Assembly (NCBI RefSeq): GCF_005239225.2
Contig: NC_133287.1
Location: forward strand, 12,257,493-12,321,492
Origin: Populus alba
Lineage: Eukaryota > Streptophyta > Magnoliopsida > Malpighiales > Salicaceae
Direction: 5' to 3'
Length of the DNA stretch: 64,000 nt
Shown here: positions 32,651-44,289 of the stretch, piece after piece
Numbering within the stretch: position 1 is the stretch's first letter
Layout of the letters: each line of letters starts with the position of its first letter
The notes under the pieces: model-generated
Databases searched by the model: none
What the model was told of the DNA's origin: nothing
What the model saw: the letters and a program-made list of their open reading frames with translations, nothing else
Translations under genes and position numbers: made by a program

Positions 32651-33882
32651 CGAGTATGAAAGATGTTCTCGCGTTGCTCATCACTAACGTCAATTTGTGC
32701 ATTCAGAACCCGTTGAACAACCAACAAATCTCCCTTCACTGGTTCGAAATCCTCTTCTTGTTCAGCCAAGTCCTCATCTTCGTCTTCAGTTTCAACCTCA
32801 TCTCCACTGATCAGCTCTCCATGATCCCCATGCAAAATCATCACCCTTTTATTTGGACATTCCGAAGCAATATGCCCATGTCCCAAGCACTTGAAGCACT
32901 TGATGTCCCGAGACCTCCTAGGGTGTTGAGGTTCTGTCACCTTCTCCTTTCCCTTCAAAGAATCAGAACTGGTATTCCCCTTGCTAAACTCCACCTTCTC
33001 ATCTCGTTTAGGTGTGCTCCATGTTCGTGTAGGCATTGAAACAGCCCTTGTCGCGCTTGACGTAGTTACACTAGTTCGGACACCTCCTCGTCTCTGCTGC
33101 CTCTCTACTCGGGTTGCAAGCTTTATAACTTCCTCAAGGAAGATGTACGGTTGTAACTCAACAACATTAGCTATATCCTTCCTCAACCCTCCAAGAAATC
33201 TAGCTATTGTTTGCTCTTGAGGTTCCATCAATTCACATCGAATCAGTAGCAATTCAAACTCTTTCACATACTCTTCCACACTCAAAGATCCCTGTCGCAA
33301 AGTTTGAAGTCTGATGTATAGTTCCTGTTTATAGTAATCAGGAACAAATCTCTTCTTCATCACTCTTTTCATAGTTGCCCATGTTGCAATCTCCTCCTCT
33401 CCATCCCTTCTCCTCTGAATCTTTACGTTTTCCCACCATAAAAGAGCATAATCTGTAAACTCAAGTGCTGCCACCTTGCACTTCCTTTCTTCAGAATATT
33501 CATACCATTCAAACACCTTTTCAACCTTCTGAATCCACTCCAAGTATTCCTCAGGTGAACTACTTCCTCTAAACGGTGGAATCTTAAGTTTGAGACCATT
33601 AGGAGGATTATAATTCTGCCTTCTTGGTCTGACCCTATCATCGGCCTCATCATCCCCATTTGGATCTTCGTCAGCTTCTATAATATCATTTCGTGGCACC
33701 CTAAGTGCTTGCCTCGGTTGGGGTTGCAAATTATTTCTTTGCATCCTTTGCATAAGGGTATTCAACTGTTCACGAATTCCAGTCATCTCATCCCGAATCT
33801 CAGCATGAGATCGTTGTAAGCCCATGACCTGTGCCTGTTCCAAACTTAACCCTCTTGGCAAATCTTCTTTATCTCCAGCCAT
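32632..33882 (-). CDS. Gag of element B copy 2
   Basis: From ATG 33882 (MAGDKEDLPRG) this frame gives about 416 codons. An upstream ATG at 33963 adds a lysine-rich stretch but falls right after the PBS. Visible are an N-terminal coiled region (GLSLEQAQVMGLQRSHAEI), an acidic then proline-rich linker, the retrotransposon gag capsid core ([33 protein letters not shown]), and a complete CCHC knuckle [14 protein letters not shown]. An acidic tail leads to the protease junction, where a frameshift ends it. It forms the virus-like-particle capsid. It is the best gag of this family in the window. Confidence 0.88.
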   Translation of the reverse strand: MAGDKEDLPRGLSLEQAQVMGLQRSHAEIRDEMTGIREQLNTLMQRMQRNNLQPQPRQALRVPRNDIIEADEDPNGDDEADDRVRPRRQNYNPPNGLKLKIPPFRGSSSPEEYLEWIQKVEKVFEWYEYSEERKCKVAALEFTDYALLWWENVKIQRRRDGEEEIATWATMKRVMKKRFVPDYYKQELYIRLQTLRQGSLSVEEYVKEFELLLIRCELMEPQEQTIARFLGGLRKDIANVVELQPYIFLEEVIKLATRVERQQRRGGVRTSVTTSSATRAVSMPTRTWSTPKRDEKVEFSKGNTSSDSLKGKEKVTEPQHPRRSRDIKCFKCLGHGHIASECPNKRVMILHGDHGELISGDEVETEDEDEDLAEQEEDFEPVKGDLLVVQRVLNAQIDVSDEQRENIFHTRCQIRR

Positions 33883-33968
33883 AGTTAAGTCTGTCAACCT
33901 CAATTCCAGCAAACCTTTCTTCTTCTTCTTCTTCTTGTTTTTGGCTCCTGTCTTAGATCGCAACTGAT

Positions 33969-33980
33969 GCTCTGATACCA
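33969..33980 (-). promoter_or_regulatory. Primer binding site of element B copy 2
   Basis: TGGTATCAGAGC on the minus strand, two bases inside the LTR, is a perfect initiator-Met type site as in copy 1. Confidence 0.92.
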
Positions 33981-33982
33981 GA

Positions 33983-34937
33983 TGATGTGCCGTGAATGAT
34001 TCAAAATCGGCAACAATGATTCTAATGAAAATGGATGAAGGATGGGTCTGGTTGTGTTGTCTTTCTTTTGGTATTTAGGCTGGATTGTAGTGATTTGAAA
34101 GTAAATAAAATGGAGGATAGACTAGAATGATACTTTGATAAGTCGATCTGGACGCCACAAAGATCAGTCTAGGATTTCGACGCCCACACTCTTTGTGATT
34201 GAAGAGTGATAAGTCAGGTAGGGTCTTCACAAAAACGAATTTGGAAGAACAACTCTTAATTCTCTGAATTAAGTTTTTCAATTTTGGCCAAAAGTGTTTA
34301 TTTCATATTCTGATACATATTTATCTTTGAACATCCCTCCAAAGTTAGGTGAATTCAACATGACAGAAGTCAAGCCTAAAAACTAGACTTTTAATAAAGC
34401 AAGTAGACAAATTTAACTAACACACGTTTTTTGTTGACATTTCTAAAACATATGCAGATGAAATTTAAAAACAGCCATAACTTTTGACACAAAAGTCCAA
34501 TGCACTCATGGTTGGAGCAATATAGAAAGATCACGTTCTGAAACTTGAATTTTATACCTACATAAATCTTGTTTTCACATGCATTGGATGACTTCAAATT
34601 CGGGTTCAATCCATCTACTGTTCTGACCGTAAACAGCATCAATTCCTTCACTTGCATTATCAATCCAAATACAAGTAGCCCAGCATGAAAAGAACCATTA
34701 AGGATGTTTTCCCATCTCCAAGTTCAACTGTTCAGGCAAATAGCACCCTTGAACCAATTTCAAACTGATTGCTGAATTTTTTAGCTCCGACGCAGCTTCA
34801 ATCATTGCAATTTGATTCGTCAAGACCCGTTGTAGTTGTTTCGCTCTCGCTCTTGTCATTGGATCCATCTGAATCCTTCTTGCATATTAGATTCAGCTTT
34901 ACTCGAGATGGATTATAATTCCCATGATGCACAATCA
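33983..34937 (-). repeat. 5' LTR of element B copy 2
   Basis: About 955 bp, colinear with the copy 1 LTRs but with scattered substitutions and indels, so this insertion is older than copy 1. The outer terminus reads TGATTGTGCATCATGGG, one extra T. Confidence 0.9.
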
Positions 34938-35669
34938 CTTTGTGTATTCATCTAAATACTGTCTTTATTTTTTGGTAATCATCTTACTGTCTTATAACCT
35001 TGAATTCGAGACCTTGGGAGCTTCAGATATAAGTCTCTATAATAGTGGTGTTGGCACAATCGTTCGCTCATTAAGACTTTTCATCTCCCCCCAAGTCTGA
35101 ACGGGTTGCTCGCCATTCCTCCTCCTACTGATGCACAATCTGATCCCACCAAATCAACGCATACTCCGTAAATCTCAATTATCACCAATTTCACCTTTTT
35201 CTGTTCAGAATAGCTATGGCAATCAAAAATCCAATCTACCTTTTTCTCCCACTCCAAATAGCCTCGGCATCGTTTTTACCTTGAAAGGTAGGAATTTTCA
35301 GTTTAATGGTGTCCAAGTCCCCATTCCATATCTTCATAAGTGGCTCATTGCCACGGAAATTCACATTCCTCCTAGCCCTGTTCGGTCCAGACCTGATTCC
35401 TTGGCCAGCTGATGCAAAATCATAGTCATCTTCTCCCGCATCTGCGTTTTCATCAACAAACTCTTCAAAATCAGATCTAACATTCCGTGCAGCCATACGG
35501 ACCGTATTTCCCCGCGTCGATCAGCCCCATATTCTGTTGCTTTATCGAATTCACCTCAATCTTTCAGATCCTTGTACGTCCTAGACAACAGCTCAAATTG
35601 CTGGCCTATGGATCGCAATTGGAAAGCTACGCCAACTTTTTGTGTCGCTGATTCGTTGTTTTCAGACAT
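34938..35669 (-). pseudogene. Gag N-terminal remnant of A2 copy 2
   Basis: ATG at 35669 (MSENNES) starts the frame. The segment VRSDFEEFVDENADAGEDDY is readable in 35236-35496. Several small indels relative to 54403-56031 break the frame, for example near 35560 and 35330. The copy ends at 34938, the element B insertion point. Confidence 0.82.
34966..34978 (-). mobile_element. Possible ultra-short LINE stub
   Basis: tattttttggtaa interrupts the gag sequence tcatctactgtctt, which appears on both sides (34949-34965 and 34979-34993) with small differences. The insert looks like a minus-strand LINE tail (poly(T) then GGTAA). The flank is imperfect, so this is tentative. Confidence 0.5.
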
Positions 35670-36797
35670 TCTTTGAATCTGCAATTTTGGTCAGTAGCAA
35701 AAATATATCCTCACACCTCTCGTGTATCACACAAACAAAAATGAAGGCTTTTCACTCTATTAAGCTCTCTACGCCTTTTACCTCACAACTTGCTTTCTTT
35801 TGTTCTTTAGGAAACTGAAATCAACAAATCAAAGTCAATAGCCTTCGCAGCGCACTCTAAATATAATTTTCAGACTCAAGAATCAATAAATATACTGAAA
35901 ACAAAACTAGGATTACGATTTTGCGAGTAGCAATGCAAATTCGTACGAATTGTGGACGAAACGAAGACACGAAATAAAACAAAAGCGAATGTTAAGAAAA
36001 CAATTACTTGACTCCTAGATAATCCAAATATAGCAGAAACAAAAATATTTGGACAAAACTAAACAGCAAAGATCATGTTTTGAAACTCGAGGCAAATCTA
36101 ACCTATTACGCAATTTTACATAACAGAATTGAAACCCAGACCAAACGATCTCGAAATGACCTCAAATTCAATATTTAGTATTTCAAAACTATGAAAACAC
36201 CAAACCCCTTGTATGATCAGTTTGCGGCAGAATTGAACCTCCAATTAAAACCTCCAGAAACCGATATCAAAATAATCCCAAATTTAATATGTGATGCAAT
36301 CGCATACCCAATACTCAGAATATGAAGTTATTCAATAGATTCCAAGGTGTTTTACCTAGGGTTCACTAAGATGTAGTGTTTTTGCGCAGAATTGAAACTC
36401 GAATTTAAAACCTCAAGCAAAGAATATCAGAATAAGCCCAAATTTGATATATCATGCGATCCCACCCCCAATAGACTAAATATGAAGTTCAAATTGATTC
36501 CGAGGTGGTTTACTTATTGGTTCACCCAAGATTTGTGTTTTCTGCGGCAAAAATTTGAATGATCCTTCAAATTTCAACTAATCACTCTTTTCTCTAATCT
36601 TTCTTCTGATTTTTTTTTTCTTTTTAACAAACTGATATGATTAGAGGCAGTAACAAGATGAAATATAAACTTTTTTTTTTTGCTTAGATGACACAGACAC
36701 GAAAAAGAACAAGAAGATGGATGCAAACACTAAAAAACTTAAGGGACACTAAAAAAAAACGAAAATAACAGAATGAATGACCTTGTTTCGGAGCCTA
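35670..36797 (-). other. Leader of A2 copy 2
   Basis: About 1.1 kb of non-coding leader, colinear with 28762-29732 and with the leader of A2 copy 3 (62320-62775). No gene seen. Confidence 0.8.
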
Positions 36798-36809
36798 GCT
36801 CTGATACCA
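36798..36809 (-). promoter_or_regulatory. Primer binding site of A2 copy 2
   Basis: TGGTATCAGAGC on the minus strand, a perfect initiator-Met type site three bases inside the LTR. Confidence 0.9.
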
Positions 36810-36812
36810 ATT

Positions 36813-37551
36813 TGATGCGAACCTCGTGATCACGTGGTCACGCAACCCACAATCAAGATTGAGATCTGATCCCGGAAAGCGCGAAATAGTCTGATATGAG
36901 TGCGACACAATGGAAACCTGCCCCAAGGCACCAACACTATTGGAATGAGTAGAATGACGCCACGAAGCCAGTTAATCTTCGATAAGTCAGATTCAATTCG
37001 TTCAAGAACTGAAGAATGCAAGAATACTGCTCACACGTTAAAACTGAAAAATTCAGAATAATATTCATCAAAGTTGCCGAAATTTTGGCCTACATGAGTT
37101 TAAATAGTTTCTTGAAAGTTAACCGTAATGGACCCTTTATGTGGGACTTATATGAGGTCCACTCAAAACTGGCCCAAAACCCTAAAATGAAAAGCCCATA
37201 ACCAAAAAGAATGAAAAAAGCCCATAACTTAATCCAAACAAGCCTTGGATCCTAGCTTAAAACAAAGTATGAATTAAGCCCAAACAAGCCTTGGGCTGTA
37301 GCTAACAAAATAAAATAAAGCCCTTATCTCATGGCCCAAATAAGGTTGTATTGGACCCCTCTTCCACATGGATAAGATGTACTAGGATCTCCTCTTGATA
37401 CTCCAATGGACCTTCCAATTCTGACTTGGTGGAAACCTTCAAAACCAATGCATTCAATGCGTCTTTCAATGTCTTTGTCTTGGACCAAGTCATTGGTCCA
37501 TTTGGAACATGTAATGGGTCCTTGCTGGTGTTTCTGGGCTGGTCCGCATCA
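36813..37551 (-). repeat. 5' LTR of A2 copy 2
   Basis: About 739 bp from TGATGCGGACC (37551) to TTCGCATCA (36813). The outer part encodes DADQPRNTSKDPLHVPNGP and the basic pol tail (37329-37571), confirming that A2 LTRs carry pol codons. It is shorter than the 5' LTR of copy 1 because part of the middle, with the TATA box, is missing. Confidence 0.88.
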
Positions 37552-38000
37552 ATCTTGGAGTTCCGTATCATAAATAGTATATTCTAGATATTTTTGCTTT
37601 GCTGCTTGTTAAGCTGCTGATATTTTCTCACTTCTTTCTCTTCATCCCTCTACTTTAGCTTGTCATCCAAGTATAGAACAACTATAATTATTTGCTTTAT
37701 TTCATTCCTTGGTTATCACAGAAAATAAAATTATAACACACTGAAAAACAACCTTGAAAGAAAACCCAATTCAAACTACCCCCCCCCCAACAATAACAAC
37801 AACAACAACAAACAACAAGTTGAAGAGCCAATCAAGACAAAATTAACGTAGTAAAAGACTAAAACTAATCAAACACAAAGGGAGAGAAAAAAAACATAGG
37901 CCAGAAATAAATACAATAACAACATAAACACAATAAAAGAGGAACTGAAAAAATAAAAAAGGAATAAAGAAGAAAAACCAGGAACTAACAAAACGAGCAG
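37552..38000 (-). pseudogene. SMC3: SMC3 pseudogene, copy 2, coiled-coil exon and intron
   Basis: Exon 37694-37552 corresponds to the copy 1 exon at 19903-19743: reverse-strand codons give YLDDKLK, a stop, DEEKEVRKYQQLNKQ and, in another frame, LEYTIYDTEL. The stop and frameshift disable it. The exon is cut by the A2 LTR at 37551. The adjoining intron (37695-38000) aligns with copy 1 through agaaaataaaattata and then becomes AC-rich, with a run of C near 37782. LINE L5 is inserted at its right end. Confidence 0.8.
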
Positions 38001-38296
38001 TTCACTCTGTCTCTGCAATAATGAAGATCACAACCACTTGTTCTTTGAATGCTCCTTTGCGAAAGCATTATGGTGGAATGTTTGTGATAGATGCGACATT
38101 CCAAGAATGACAAAAAGCTTGGATGAATGGATTCGATTGGCCACTGTCTCTTGGCATGGAAAAAGTTTCGTCAACTTTTCTCGTAAACTGGGTTTCGCAG
38201 CTACAGTGTATTGTATCTGGCAAGAACGGAATGCAAGGATCTTTGCAGATGTGTCTAAAGCTTCGAATTTGGTTTTTGATCAAATCGAATGTATCA
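38001..38296 (+). pseudogene. ORF2 C-terminal piece at the 5' end of L5
   Basis: Encodes LFFECSFAKALWWNVCDRC onward and stops at the codons for FDQIECI, where it joins ORF1 codons (KKSKKSGSSRGG). The join is seamless and in the same orientation, with no poly(A) or TSD. Confidence 0.9.
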
Positions 38297-41200
38297 AAGA
38301 AGAGTAAGAAATCTGGCTCCTCGAGGGGGGGCAAGTCAAGGTAATCCGTGTGTTGATGTTTGGTACTCCTCTCTATTTCCCTATGATTATTGGATGTTGG
38401 AATGTTAGAGGTTTGAATGATCCCATAAAGCATTCAGAACTGCGTCAGCTCATCCATCAAGAGAGGATGGTTTTTTTTGGTTTGGTTGAAACTCGGGTTA
38501 GAGACAGGAATAAAGATAATGTTTCGCAACTTCTTATGCGTAATTGGTCATTCTTGTATAATTATGATTTCTCTTGTCGTGGTCGTATTTGGGTTTGTTG
38601 GAATGCTGATTTGGTGAAGGTGGATGTTCTGGGAATGTCAGACCAGGCTATCCATGTTTCTGTCATGATATTAGCTACCAAATATCTGTTTTAATACTTC
38701 AATCATTTACGGAGACAATAATGCATCTGTACGTGAGGCTTTTATGGTCTGATATTGTGAGTCGTAGTGATGGATGGGAGTCAACCCCATGGATTCTTAT
38801 GGGCGACTTTAATGCTATCGCAACCAGTCAGAGAGGTTAGGGGGGTCTTCTACGTGGGCTGGTCATATGGACAGATTGGAAACATGTATACGTGAAGCGA
38901 AAAGTGGATGATCTTCGGTATTCAGGTATGCATTTATACATGGACCGAACCAATGTCCTGAGAATATGATTATGCGGAAACTAGATAGAGTGCTTGTGAA
39001 TGAGAAGTGGAATATGCGCTTCCCATTGTCGGAAGCGAGATTCTTGCCTGCTGGTATATCAGATCATTCTCCCATGGTGGTAAAAGTCACTGGCAATGTT
39101 CAGAACATAAAGAAACCATTTCAGATTCTTCGATATGTGGATGGATCATTGACGAGTTTCATGCCACTTGCGTGAAGAAAGTATGGGATCAGCATTCAGG
39201 AGGTTGTCCAATGTATCAACTGTGTTGCAAACTAAGGAAGCTAAAGCAGGAACTTAAAACATTTCAATAAGACTCACTTCTCCCAATATTTTCCGATAGA
39301 GTCAAAGATGCAAAAGATCACATGGATAGGGCTCAACAAGCTCTGCATACAGCGCCTGAGGAATCCCAACATTGCGGTATGCGCGAAAGAGATGCTGTTC
39401 GTAACTATGCTTCTACTGTCAGGGCGGAAGAGTGTTTTTTCAGACAAAAGGCAAGGATACAATGGCTTAGCTTGGGGGATCAGAATACTAGCTACTTTCA
39501 CAAATCAGTAAATGGTAGACAAAATAGAAATAAGCTTCTCTCGGTTACAAGGGAGGATGGAGAAGTCGCTGAAGGACACGAGGCAGTCAAATCAGAAGTA
39601 ATTGCATACTTCCAGCGTGTTTTGGGGAGTGAAAACAGATGCCTAGGGTCCTTAAACGAGGAAGTGATGCAATCGGCAATTATTTACAAATTGTCGGCAA
39701 CTCAACCAGCATGTACTAGCACAAGATGTAACAAGAGAGGAAGATTAAGCCATGCTATGTTTTAGTTTGAAAACAACAAAAGCTTCCTGGTCCAGATGGC
39801 TTCAACGCAGGTTTCTTCAAAAGAATGTGGCACATAGTGGGAAGATGTAATCAACGCTGTTTAGCTCCTTTTTCCAGACTCGTAGAATGCTTAAAGAAAT
39901 GAATGCTACATCCATTTCCCTTATCCCTAAAGTTGCTAATCCTACGAGGTTGACAGATTTTCGTCCTATATCTTGCTGCAATACAGTATACAAATGCATC
40001 GCGAAGATTCTAGCTGGGGAGAATGAAAGTTGTTTTATCCATCCTTTAGTAGGTCCGTATCAAACAGCTTTTTATCTCTCTGGACGGAGAATCAGCGACA
40101 ATATTCTTTTGTCTCAGGAACTAATGACAGGCTATCACACAACTACGGGTCCCTGCTCGTTGTGCTATGAAAGTAGACCTGATGAAGGCTTATGACTCTG
40201 TTCGGTGGGATTTCGTTGATGCTACGTTGATAAAATGGGATTCCCTAGAACAGTCATTGATTGGATCATGGTTTGTGTTACATCATGTCAATCTCTCAAT
40301 CAACGTCAAACGGTGTGAACTTTGCGGTTACTTCCAAGGGGGGAGAGGGCTGAGACAAGGTGATCCATTATCTCCATATTTGTTTGTCCTATGCAATGGA
40401 AATACCTGTCAGGGCTGTTCTGCAATATGAGTGCCAACCAAAACTTCAAGTTCCACTGGAGATGCAAAGAAGGACAGAATTTCTCAATCTTTGCTTTGCC
40501 GACGACTTGATGATATTTCAGCAAAGGGGGATGTACATTCAATCCGTATGATCAAAAATGTACTCACAGAGTTTCAGGTTCTATCAGGTCTATATCCAAA
40601 TCCAAACAAAAAGTGACATCTTCTTGAGCGGTTTGTTAGGAGCTGAGAGGGAACAGATTATCAGTATTCTTGGGGTTTAGAGAGGGGGAGCTTCCTATGA
40701 AATATTTGGGAGTGCCTCTTATCTCGTCCAGACTAAAAGGCTGTTAATTGTAAGGGCCTCGTGGATCGAATTACCGCCAAAGTTCGACATTGGACCTGTA
40801 GAACACTCTCTTTCGGCAGGGCGAGTACAACTGATTAACTCAGTCTTATTCTCCATCCAGGTCTATTGGCATCTCTATTCCTATTACCTGGGGAAGTAGT
40901 GAAAAATGTGTTGAGCAAATTATGAGATCCTTTTCTTTGGTCAGGTTCAGATATGAGCACTACCAGGGCTATAAAGTGGCTTGGGATCAGGTATGTCTTC
41001 CAAAAAAGGAGGGGGGGTAGGCATAAAAAAGGATAGCAGAATGGAACAAGATTGCCTTGTTTGAAACATATTTGGAACTTGTGCAATGACTCAGATGGCT
41101 CAATCTGGTCTACTTGGATCAGAATCCAATCTCTTGCGAGGTAGGAATTTCTGGACAATTCAAGGCGCCAGGAAGCTGCTCTTGGGCTTGGGGAAAGATT

Positions 41201-42090
41201 CTAAAAGCTCAGATCCTTAGCATGGCCGAAAAGATGAAGCACGTCATCGGAGATGGAATGACAACCTCTCTATGGTTTTGACAATTGGCAATCCTCACAG
41301 CCCGCTCGCTGATACCTACGGTGAACGTTTCATCTATGATTCAGGTATGGACCACAACGCGAGAGTGAACGTGCTGATTAATAACTTAGAATGGAGAATT
41401 CCTATCACTCATGCTATTGGCTGGCACCCCATTTTACAAGCTATTCCTTCCACCTCTACTCCTAAGGGGCAAAAGGATGAGATTGTTTGGTTGGATTTCG
41501 CCAAATCAGAGTTTTTCAGTCAAAGTAGCTTGGGAACAACTCAGAATTCATCATCAAATGGTTGATTGGCATGACATCGTGTGGTTCAAGAATGCTGTCC
41601 CAAGACATGCATTTTCTTTGGGTGGCTATCCAACGGAAACTCTCAACGCAGGATAGACTTCATCGGTTTGGTATTCATGGTCCAATAGGTGCTCACTCTG
41701 TCTCTGCAATAATGAAAGATCACAACCACTTGTTCTTCGAATGCTCCTTTGCGAAAGCATTATGGTGGAATGTTTGTGATAGATGCGACATTCCAAGAAT
41801 GAACAAAAAGCTGGATGAATGGATTCGATTGGCCACTGTCTCTTGGCATGGAAAAAGTTTTCGTCAACTTTTTCTCGTAAACTGGGTTTCGCAGCTACAG
41901 TGTATTGTATTTGGCAAGAACGGAATGCAAGGATCTTTTGCAGATGTGTCTAAAACTTCGAATTTGGTTTTTGATCAAATCGAATGTATCATTCGCGATA
42001 AGCTTGTTTTTGATGAGGAATGTTCAACAAACAGATGAAAACATAAGGATCCAAAGACTTTGGAACAGGGTCAATAACATGGACTCTTAA
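38297..42090 (+). pseudogene. Damaged ORF1 end and ORF2 of L5
   Basis: ORF1 survives only as its last codons (to 38341). ORF2 starts at ATG 38356. Endonuclease motifs CWNVRG and VETR are in frame to 38694, then one-base indels break it roughly every 100-300 bp. The RT box CFADDLMIF is readable near 40490-40520, and the zf-RVT-like region is in pieces to 42090. Compared with L4 there are many added or missing single bases but few substitutions, as expected from uncorrected long-read error as much as from decay. Confidence 0.88.
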
Positions 42091-42287
42091 TTTGATGTTT
42101 AGCTGGTGTTTTTCATCTACCTGTACCCCTAGCATATCTAGTTGGTCCAAGTTTTTGTTTTGTTGTGGCTATCCTGTAGCCATTTTGTTGGTTTTTCGTT
42201 TCTATCCTCATTGTAAATCTTGGGTATGCCCATTATATTCTTTGTATCATTTTCTTTTAATACATAAGTCAGCTTACCAAAAAAAAG

Positions 42288-42580
42288 AATGTATCATTCG
42301 CGATAAGCTTGTTTTGATAAGGAATGTTCAACAAACAGATGAAAACATAAGGATCCAAAGACTTTTGGAGGGTCGAATAACATGGACTCTTAATTTGATT
42401 GTTTAGCTGGTTGTTTTTGTACCCCTAGCAATCTAGTTGGTCCAAGTTTTTGTTTTGTTGTGGCTAGCCTGTAGCCATTTGATGGTTTTCGTTTCTGCCT
42501 CATTGTAAATCTTGGGTATGCCCTTTATATTCTTTGTATCATTTCTCTTTTAATACATAAGTCAGCTTACCAAAAAAAAA
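42288..42580 (+). repeat. Second 3' tail of L5
   Basis: Starts gaatgtatcattcgcgataagc right after the first poly(A) and ends in a second poly(A) just before the TSD. It is the same arrangement as the L4 double tail but with a different start point. Confidence 0.92.
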
Positions 42581-42814
42581 AACAAAACGAGCAGTGATGC
42601 GAACCTCGATATCACGTGGTCACGCAACCCACAATCAAGATTGAGATCTGATCCCGGAAAGCCGAAAGAGGTCTGATATGAGTGCGACACAATGGAAACC
42701 TGCCCCAAGGCACCAACACTATTGGAATGAGTAGAATGACGCCACAAAGCCAGTTAATCTTCGATAAGTCAGATTCAGTTCGTTCAAGAACTGAAAGAAT
42801 GCAAGAATCACTCT

Positions 42815-43477
42815 GTCTCTTTTTTTTCAATTTATGCAGGATAGCTTCATCGTTTGGTATTCATTGTCCCAAATAGGTGCTCACTCGTGTCTCTGCAATA
42901 ATGAAGATCACAACCACTTGTTCCTCGAAATTGCTCCTTTGCGAAAGCATTATGTGGAATGTTGTGATAAGATTGCGACATTCCAGAATGAGAAAAAGCT
43001 TGGATGAATGGATTCGATTGGCCACTACTTCTCTCTTGGCATGGAAAAAGTTTCGTCAACTTTCTTTTCGTAAACTGGTTTCACAGCTACAGTGTAATTG
43101 TATATGGCAAGAACGGAATGCAAGGATCTTTGCAAGATGTGTCTAAAACTTTCGAATTTTGGTTTTTTGATCAAATCGAATGTATCATTCGCAGATAAGC
43201 TTGTTTTGATGAGGAATGTTCAACAACAGATGAAAACATAAGGATTTCAAAGACTTTGGAGGGTCAATAACATGGACTCTTAATTTGATGTTTAGCTGGT
43301 GTTTTTGTACCCCTAGCAATATCTGTTGGTCCAAGTTTTTGTTTTGTTTGTGGCTAGCCTTGTAGCCATTTCGTTGGTTTTCGTTTCTGTCCTCATTTGT
43401 AAATCTTTGGGTATTGCCATTATATTCTTTGTATGTCATTTTTCTTTTAATACATAAGTCAGCTTACCAAAAAAAAA
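42815..43477 (+). mobile_element. 5'-truncated LINE copy L6
   Basis: Holds the last part of ORF2 and the 3' UTR with poly(A) near 43470. The 18-bp target duplication GAATGCAAGAATCACTCT is at 42797-42814 and 43478-43495. About 20 bp of filler with a T-run (42815-42834) precedes the LINE part. ORF2 is broken by many indels. Confidence 0.9.
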
Positions 43478-44289
43478 GAATGCAAGAATCACTCTCTCAC
43501 ACGTTAAAAACTGAAAAATTCAGAATAATAATCAATCAAAAAGCTGCCGAAATTGTGGCTTTACATGAGCTTTAAATAGTTCTTTGAAAAGTTAACCCTA
43601 ATGGAGCCCTTTTATGTGGACTTTATATGAGGTCCACTAAAAAATTGGCCCCAAAACCCTAAACTGGAAAAGCCCATAACCTGATCCAAACAAGCCTTGG
43701 ACGCCTAGCTCAAAACAAATTTTTAATCAAGCCCAAAACATTAAAGAAAATAATAAAAATAACTAATCTGTCATTAAATACCACCAGCCCTTCTTTCCTT
43801 GTGTAGCTAGGATGAATAAGGAATCCTTATAAGAAAAGGATTCTGAAACATTAATGAATCACTGCCAACTTGTAGATTATATTGCAGCTCATTAAAGATC
43901 CTTGTGGAACTAGGAAATTCCAAAGCCAGCTGCCACATCCTGTAGGAAAAAGAATCCTAACCAAATAGGAAGTCCACAAGTCAAATTGGAAGTAAATAAC
44001 AAAATCCGTACAGCCCCTCCGTTGACCAGTATTGCGGTTCCTTCCCGAACTCCGATTGAACCTGATATTTTTAAACCTAAGGCAGTAAGATATGTCTGGA
44101 GAGTCCACAATGAAATATATTATCCCCGATACAACGGTCAGATTTGAGAATTATGATTGTTTCCGTAAACCTGGACTGTTGTGCTTTTTACGCCAAAATC
44201 CGAATCTGACCTTACTTGGGTCGTATCACATGGCTGAACCATATCATTCCCCTCTTCAAGAAGATTCTCCCTCCGAATCTTGAATACGA

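Larger units (their letters stand above)
32481..34937 (-). mobile_element. Element B, copy 2 (5' half, minus)
   Basis: Carries 5' LTR (33983-34937), PBS, complete gag and the start of protease; it is cut at 32480 and lacks the rest of pol and the 3' LTR. It sits in the gag of A2 copy 2. Unlike copy 1 it keeps the gag frame and an intact zinc knuckle. Confidence 0.9.
34938..37551 (-). mobile_element. Element A2, copy 2 (5' part, minus)
   Basis: Read on the minus strand: 5' LTR 37551-36813, PBS, leader, and gag up to the point where element B copy 2 is inserted. The remainder is absent in the window. The LTR outer end abuts SMC3 exon sequence at 37552. Confidence 0.88.
38001..42580 (+). mobile_element. 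Composite LINE insertion L5
   Basis: One 14-bp target duplication, AACAAAACGAGCAG (37987-38000 and 42581-42594), encloses three LINE segments in the same orientation: an ORF2 C-terminal piece (38001-38296), then a copy from late ORF1 through ORF2 to a poly(A) near 42285 (38297-42287), then a second 3' tail (42288-42580). The sequence differs from L4 and L8 mainly by one-base indels. Confidence 0.92.

Noticed and set aside
22874..37551. Claim that the locus is a centromere because of CRM-like elements
   Set aside because: Motif resemblance is only suggestive, there is no satellite array, and CRM-like elements also occur outside centromeres.
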